Positions 59,545 through 64,000 of a stretch of DNA of 64,000 bases are shown piece after piece. Under the pieces are notes generated by a model. That model was not told where the DNA came from, did no database searches, and saw only the letters and a list, made by a program, of their open reading frames with translations. How positions within the stretch are numbered: the first letter of the stretch is position 1; each line of letters begins with the position of its first letter. The stretch is from contig NZ_CP022353.1 of the NCBI RefSeq assembly GCF_002216685.1, forward strand, positions 1,116,001 through 1,180,000. The letters run 5' to 3'. Origin of the DNA: Vibrio tarriae. Its GTDB lineage: Bacteria > Pseudomonadota > Gammaproteobacteria > Enterobacterales > Vibrionaceae. The translations under genes and the position numbers were made by a program.

Positions 59545-60704
59545 ACGGCAGCTCCCATCTCCCGCGCTAAATGCTTGCGGATCAGAAGTAGCGCCAAACC
59601 AAGCGGTAGAAGATAGCCCCACATATTGACCATAGGTTGTAAAGAACTTAAGGCATCAAGCCCGTAGCTCACTTGGTTCACTTGCACTTCAATGTAGTGG
59701 CTAATGGGCAACAAATTGCGCCATGTTTGAGCGAGCGTGTTCATATCACTGGCTGGGAAGGTAATCCCCATAAAGGCAAAACTTGGCGCAGTGAAAGCGC
59801 CAGCAAAGCTCATCGCGCGAGCGGGATCAAGCGTGAGGAAGTAGAAAAATGCCCCCATGATCACGCATGCCATAACGGTAATGGATTGAGCAAGCAGTAA
59901 TATGGAAAAGTGACCAAACATAGGCCAGCGCAGTACATCATAAAACCAGATCAAAAAACCAAATCCTTGCAACATGAAGATGGGGAGATAGGGCAATAGG
60001 GTTCGGGTTAAATGGGTTAAGGGTGACTGCGCAAGCCAAGATTTTAACCCGTAATGACGATAGTTTGCTGCCAGAATCAAAATGGTGCTAACGACAATCG
60101 TGATTTGCCACAAGGCTGGGACAATCGCCGACACCAAAAATTGCGCGTAGTGGGTATTTTGGTTAAAGAGTGGCGTTATTTGTGTGCGCACGGGCACCGA
60201 GCGCCCCATGGCCGCAAGGGTGGTATGCGTTTTGGTGGCAAGATTTTTCATCACATCCACTTGAGCATTAAATGTAGCTTGTGCTTGCACCACCGCTGAG
60301 TTAAGGAGCTTACCGACCAAAATCATTTGGCTGTTGTAAAAGGTCGTTACTTGCGGCTGCTCTTGACGATAAATGGCTTTATCGAATTGTGCGGGGATCA
60401 CCATAAAGCCATAGATCTGATTACTGCGCATTGCTTGGCTAGCTTCATCCACGCTCGCAAAATGCTGATTGACAAGCAGTGTCGATGTCGCATCGACCTC
60501 ACGAATAAGCTGCCGTGAAAGCTGGCTGTGGGAGAAATCCACCACTCCAAACGGCAGATCGCGCGCTATGCCTTGTGAAAAAATCCACCAAATGGAGACG
60601 GCGAGCAGAATGGGCACCCATGTTAAACAGGAAAGTAACCATTTATCGTGACGCAGTAACGTCCATTGGCGAGGGATGGCGTGCTTCATTTTAAGTTCAA
60701 CCAC
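59541..60704 (-). CDS. ABC-2 type exporter permease (first subunit)
   Basis: 387 residues from GTG 60704; ATG 60689 (MKHAIPRQWTLL) is an equally possible start and neither has a clear ribosome site. Same topology as its partner: TM1 WLLSCLTWVPILLAVSIWWIF, a periplasmic domain, then TMs such as ALWQITIVVSTILILAANY and FMGITFPASDMNTLAQTWR. It is probably the heterodimer partner of the next gene product. It lies three bases after the HlyD gene stop. Confidence 0.88.
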   Translation of the reverse strand: MVELKMKHAIPRQWTLLRHDKWLLSCLTWVPILLAVSIWWIFSQGIARDLPFGVVDFSHSQLSRQLIREVDATSTLLVNQHFASVDEASQAMRSNQIYGFMVIPAQFDKAIYRQEQPQVTTFYNSQMILVGKLLNSAVVQAQATFNAQVDVMKNLATKTHTTLAAMGRSVPVRTQITPLFNQNTHYAQFLVSAIVPALWQITIVVSTILILAANYRHYGLKSWLAQSPLTHLTRTLLPYLPIFMLQGFGFLIWFYDVLRWPMFGHFSILLLAQSITVMACVIMGAFFYFLTLDPARAMSFAGAFTAPSFAFMGITFPASDMNTLAQTWRNLLPISHYIEVQVNQVSYGLDALSSLQPMVNMWGYLLPLGLALLLIRKHLAREMGAAV

Positions 60705-60707
60705 AAC

Positions 60708-61682
60708 TTATAACTTAACCACAACGCTCATGCCCATGCGCAGTCCGTCGGTTGGCGTGACTGGACGTGCTTCCACTTCAAACGTACGCAGGTCAAACCC
60801 TTGAGTGGCATCGGTCGAGCGCCAAGTCGCGAAATCGCCCATCACGGCGACGTGAGTGACTTTAAACTCAATGGATTTCTCCAGAGCCGGCAAATAAGCC
60901 GTAAACTGAGCTCCTTGGGTAAAGTGTTTGAGCAGATCTTCACGCACGTTAAATACTGCCCAAGTGTCTTGCGTGTCGACTACGGTGACGACCGGAAAAC
61001 CTTGCGGAGCCAGTTCACCACTGTGCATCAAGACTTGTGATACTTCACCATCAAACCAGCTCTGGATTTTGGTATCCGCCGCGTAGGCTTCAACTTCGGC
61101 GACAGCACCTGCCGCCATGCGTGCTTTTTCCAGTGCGGCTTGTTTCGTCTCTTCTCGTGCACCTTCTTTGGCTAATTGATACATCTGCAACGCTGCACTT
61201 TCCGTGTATTTGGCGGCTTGCCATTGGGTTTGCGCTTCGTCCCGTTTTTGTTCGGACACCACACCATCGTTGTAAAGGTTATTGACGCGCAGATAGGTTT
61301 TTTCAGCCAGTTCTGCCGCCGCTTGAGCTTTGAGCCATTGATCTTTGGCGGCCTGAATCTGTTGCTCACGCGCACCGTTTTCTGCTTCTTGAGCCAGTGC
61401 CCCTGCGGCTTTCTGGCCAGCGATTGCTTGTTCTAATTTGGCATCAATTTCAGGGCTGAGTAGAGTGAAGATCAGTTGGCCTTTTTCCACTTGATCGCCC
61501 TTGCGCACCAAAACTTGGTCAATGCGTCCCGGTACTTTAGAGGAGATGCTGTACTGCTGAGATTCAATCTGACCTTGCAGTGTGACAGGCTCAGGCTGAT
61601 AAGCTTGATAAAAGCGATAGCCAACCCAGCCAACAACAGCGACAGCGGTGAGCGTCATTAAGGTCGTTTTTACCGTTTTCAT
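60708..61682 (-). CDS. HlyD/EmrA-family periplasmic adaptor protein
   Basis: 324 residues. N-terminal anchor (LMTLTAVAVVGWVGYRFYQ), lipoyl/barrel-sandwich halves (SSKVPGRIDQVLVRKGDQV and YAADTKIQSWFDGEVSQVL) around a long coiled-coil hairpin (~85-190), then a beta-barrel region. The YbhG/EmrA type that links inner-membrane exporters to TolC pores. It lies 11 bases after the TolC-like gene and three bases before the permeases, in one operon. Confidence 0.92.
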   Translation of the reverse strand: MKTVKTTLMTLTAVAVVGWVGYRFYQAYQPEPVTLQGQIESQQYSISSKVPGRIDQVLVRKGDQVEKGQLIFTLLSPEIDAKLEQAIAGQKAAGALAQEAENGAREQQIQAAKDQWLKAQAAAELAEKTYLRVNNLYNDGVVSEQKRDEAQTQWQAAKYTESAALQMYQLAKEGAREETKQAALEKARMAAGAVAEVEAYAADTKIQSWFDGEVSQVLMHSGELAPQGFPVVTVVDTQDTWAVFNVREDLLKHFTQGAQFTAYLPALEKSIEFKVTHVAVMGDFATWRSTDATQGFDLRTFEVEARPVTPTDGLRMGMSVVVKL

Positions 61683-61693
61683 TTGGATTCCTT

Positions 61694-63112
61694 TTACTTA
61701 GCCGTGGCGCTTTGGTGCAGTGAAGAGAGAGCGACTGCGGATTGATGGTAAGTGGAGAAGCTGCCCATCTCGCTCGACAGAGCCAATAATTTGTTCAGGG
61801 AAATGAGATAGTTAAAGCTCGCTAGTGATTGCTGGGTACGAATGCTGGCCAGATAAAGCTCGGCATCCACCACATCGACCGAGGTTGATAAACCTTGGCT
61901 AAATGCCTTTTGGCGCAAGCGGAGATTTTCTTGCGCCAAGTTCAGGCTGGAATTGAGTCCCGTCACTTCTTCAAGGGCTTGTTCTGCTTCGAGATAGGTC
62001 TTTTCCACCAGCACGCTGAGATCTTGTTTCGCTTGCGCTTTTAAATAGCGCACTTGATTCACTGCGCTATTGGCTGCTTTGACTTGTTCACTGCGCCCGG
62101 TGTTTTCAATCAGCGGAATATTCACGCCAACGCCAACCAACCAATCCGGTTTCATTTGGCTAGCAAGTGAGTCATCTTCATGCAAGCTATAATCGCCATA
62201 CAGATAGACTTCTGGGTAGTATTTCCCTTGCTCAGCTTTAATAAGACTGCTGGCTTGCTTTTCTTTGGCATCGAGCAGGCTTAAGCCGGGATAGGTATTG
62301 AGCGTTTGTTCGATGAAGGCGTGCATGGGCGGTAAGCTGGTATTGATAAATAGCATGCCACTCGGTTCTACAGTTTCTGTAGCGCCCAAAATTTGGGTTA
62401 GCGCACTTTGCGCAATATCCAAGGTCTTTTGCGCTTTTTTGCGCTCGACTTTGGCTTTATCCAGTGCCGCATCGGCTTGCAAACGCTCAACATGAGCAAT
62501 TTGCCCTTGTTGCTCGAGCTTAAGGGCATTATCTCTGTGTTGTGTGAGTCCTTCTTCAACTGCGATTCGGGTACCGAGCACCTCTTTAGCCAACACCACA
62601 CTAAAGTAATATTTGGCTAAATCTTCATATCGCGCTTGTATTTCCATCGCGAGCTGGCTTTGCGCTTCATCTTCTTTACCTGCGGCGGCATCTTGCGCAG
62701 CAGTAATTCGTCCGCCAGTAAAAATTGGCCAAATCGCCCGGATCGAGGAAGTGAAAATATCGCGTTCAGTGATGGTAGATTGAATAGAGCCAATACCCGC
62801 AACCAATTGAGCAAGTGTTGGAGGAAGTGCAGGCAGTGCCTGACCCGTACTATCAAAAATCTGCTTGCCGGAAAGCGTTACATCCTGATCAAGCCGCGTA
62901 AAATTGGCTCCGACACTGACCGAGGGTAGATTGAGGTTTTGTGTGGCATCTTTCAGATGAGCGTAACGTTCCACATTGGCTCTTTGCGCCGCAAGCGAGT
63001 TGTTTTGTTGTTGCAGCAAGTCCCAAGCTTCTTGAAATGAGAGAGGCGCTGCATGAGCAATCGGCATAAATAATATAGAGCAGATCGCCAGAGAGAGAGA
63101 TTTCACTTTCAT
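61694..63112 (-). CDS. TolC-family outer-membrane efflux protein
   Basis: 472 residues. A signal peptide ends AHAAP. Two outer-membrane-efflux repeats: the first with SFQEAWDLLQQQNNSLAAQR, the second with IEQTLNTYPGLSLLDAKEKQ. SVDVVDAELYLASIRTQQ is the conserved second-repeat coiled coil. Encoded first in the exporter operon, it should form the dedicated exit duct for the HlyD and ABC-2 complex. It is distinct from the adhesin-linked pore at 36831. Confidence 0.92.
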   Translation of the reverse strand: MKVKSLSLAICSILFMPIAHAAPLSFQEAWDLLQQQNNSLAAQRANVERYAHLKDATQNLNLPSVSVGANFTRLDQDVTLSGKQIFDSTGQALPALPPTLAQLVAGIGSIQSTITERDIFTSSIRAIWPIFTGGRITAAQDAAAGKEDEAQSQLAMEIQARYEDLAKYYFSVVLAKEVLGTRIAVEEGLTQHRDNALKLEQQGQIAHVERLQADAALDKAKVERKKAQKTLDIAQSALTQILGATETVEPSGMLFINTSLPPMHAFIEQTLNTYPGLSLLDAKEKQASSLIKAEQGKYYPEVYLYGDYSLHEDDSLASQMKPDWLVGVGVNIPLIENTGRSEQVKAANSAVNQVRYLKAQAKQDLSVLVEKTYLEAEQALEEVTGLNSSLNLAQENLRLRQKAFSQGLSTSVDVVDAELYLASIRTQQSLASFNYLISLNKLLALSSEMGSFSTYHQSAVALSSLHQSATAK

Positions 63113-63197
63113 TTTGAGCTCGACAGAATGAATTTAGAGCTAATGCTCTATTTTTTGGATGATGAAGTCAAACAAAGAGTTAAGGGCTGCAGTATAA

Positions 63198-63227
63198 AAA
63201 ACTGACTTGCAAGAGCAAGCCAGTTTT
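63198..63227. terminator. Hairpin terminator between hypothetical gene and exporter operon
   Basis: AAAACTG-A-CTTGC and GCAAG-C-CAGTTTT form an imperfect 13-bp stem with one mismatch; A/T runs on both sides. Confidence 0.75.
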
Positions 63228-63276
63228 GTGAGTAATCTGTTTTGACGCCCAAAATGTGTTGGGCGTAGATATGCGG

Positions 63277-63510
63277 TTAACAATAAGGGTAGGAGGGACA
63301 GTAGTAATCGGCTCTCCAAACTAACTTTTTGGTTCCCTGCATCGTCGTCAGTACGTCTTTGCCTGACATTTGAGGAAAAGCGAACAAAACACGCATCTCA
63401 TCATGCGTTTCTGGCTCGATTTCGTAAGCCCTCACATGAGTAAATGTCGAGTGTAAATGCTCACAAAGCATGTCTTTGGATAGGCAAATTCCAAAAGCAT
63501 CTCTTCTCAT
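63277..63510 (-). CDS. Small hypothetical protein (77 residues)
   Basis: An AAGGAAT ribosome site about eight bases before ATG 63510 supports it as a gene. The protein is cytoplasmic-looking, with CLSKDMLCEHLHSTFTHV, an acidic EPETHDEMRVLF stretch and a Cys/Tyr-rich C-terminus (ADYYCPSYPYC). I recognise no family. The terminator at 63198 would serve it. Confidence 0.65.
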   Translation of the reverse strand: MRRDAFGICLSKDMLCEHLHSTFTHVRAYEIEPETHDEMRVLFAFPQMSGKDVLTTMQGTKKLVWRADYYCPSYPYC

Positions 63511-63837
63511 GTCTCTATTCCTTCTGACGTGTTATTGAGTGAACTTGGCCGCAATTTTTATTCTCAGTCTTATGCCTGAATTGCATCCCAGTTAGGTTTA
63601 TGCTCACTGCGCATTAAGTATACTGCTTAACCTAGAAAGTTGCCGGAGCAAAGTGCCTATTTGTTGTGACCTGTGCCATAAAACAGATATGCAATTGGTT
63701 TTATTTTTTGATGCCATGAACTGCCTTGCTGGCATATGGCTAACGTGAATCTCGTGCCAGCCTCACAGTTATGTATTGCGAGCTTCGCCCCAATGTTAAA
63801 TTGATGTTAGCTTTCACTCGCTAGCAAGGAGTGAACA
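63511..63837. other. Intergenic region with no recognised gene
   Basis: 327 bases between divergent genes. No ORF with a ribosome site and no convincing promoter or operator was found. The last 15 bases carry AAGGAG, the ribosome site of the following kinase gene. Confidence 0.6.
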
Positions 63838-64000
63838 ATGGTGTGGAGCAGTATTACCTTCCGCAAGCGAATGCTGATCATCATGACCTTATCGGGTCTG
63901 ATTGAGCTGCTACTTTTGGTTGCGGCGGGTTTTATGTATGTCAAACATTCGCAAGAACAAGAAGTGGGTCAGAAGGCGCTTGGAGTGGCTGCATTTCTTG
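63838..64000 (+). CDS. Sensor histidine kinase, CitA/DcuS-like (3' truncated by window)
   Basis: The first 54 codons of a gene cut by the window end. ATG 63838 has AAGGAG eight bases upstream. The N-terminus (MVWSSITFRKRMLIIMTLSG) is basic, then a membrane helix (GLIELLLLVAAGFMYV), then EQEVGQKALGVAAFL. That last segment is the opening of the periplasmic PAS-like sensor of CitA/DcuS kinases, where a similar QxGxxAL-xxA pattern recurs. It likely senses a C4-dicarboxylate or citrate. The family call rests on about 50 residues. Confidence 0.7.
   Translation, partial: MVWSSITFRKRMLIIMTLSGLIELLLLVAAGFMYVKHSQEQEVGQKALGVAAFL

Overview
The window looks like a stretch of the large chromosome of Vibrio cholerae or a very close relative. 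This rests on gene content and order: vieA, an M9 collagenase, sgrR, rplY, radD/rsuA, nhaA, the carboxynorspermidine genes, and the giant RTX adhesin frhA with its TolC and OmpA partners. Three ERIC-type intergenic repeats of the Vibrio kind support it. I recognise the order from memory of the N16961 VC1652-to-VC1605 region; no search was run. I see no prophage, integron, transposase, tRNA, rRNA or CRISPR array, so this is mostly core genome.

Layout. 1-1.8 kb: 3' part of vieA (c-di-GMP phosphodiesterase) followed by only a frameshifted remnant of vieB. 1.8-5.2 kb: secreted collagenase and a MipA/OmpV porin-like protein. 5.3-8.3 kb: sgrR, a divergent small ORF with a candidate SgrS-like RNA, and a HAD phosphatase. 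8.4-13.6 kb: orphan lipoproteins, a chemoreceptor, an acetyltransferase and ribosomal protein L25. 13.7-16.2 kb: PepSY protein, response regulator and histidine kinase in one operon. 16.3-22.8 kb: radD and rsuA (divergent), a Bcr-type exporter with a DUF2913 gene, and a YbjT-like oxidoreductase. 22.9-28.6 kb: MATE exporter, then an ABC/FtsX/AttH operon. 28.9-36.1 kb: nhaA and the norspermidine pathway (DABA aminotransferase-decarboxylase, carboxynorspermidine dehydrogenase, nspC), preceded by a long structured leader RNA. 36.2-50.7 kb: OmpA-like protein, TolC-family pore and frhA. 50.8-57.9 kb: DUF1415, MFS/LysR pair, glutaredoxin, YgjP-like and RlmF genes, a small frameshifted membrane protein, a PilF-like lipoprotein and metA with a MetJ operator. 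58-63.5 kb: P-loop kinase and a four-gene exporter operon without an ATPase. The window ends inside a CitA/DcuS-like sensor kinase.

How parts fit together. Several loci bear on surface attachment. VieA lowers c-di-GMP. Norspermidine is a biofilm signal in V. cholerae. FrhA is a type I secreted, LapG-cleavable adhesin whose outer-membrane pore is probably the adjacent TolC homologue. The main sequence-level surprises are 13 tandem 411-bp units in frhA whose translations are identical, a +1 frameshift in frhA, loss of most of vieB, a T10 tract that breaks a small membrane protein, an ERIC element that supplies the stop codon of radD, and the long leader RNA in front of the norspermidine genes. 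Three single-base frame breaks in one window also raise the possibility of assembly error, to be settled on the reads.
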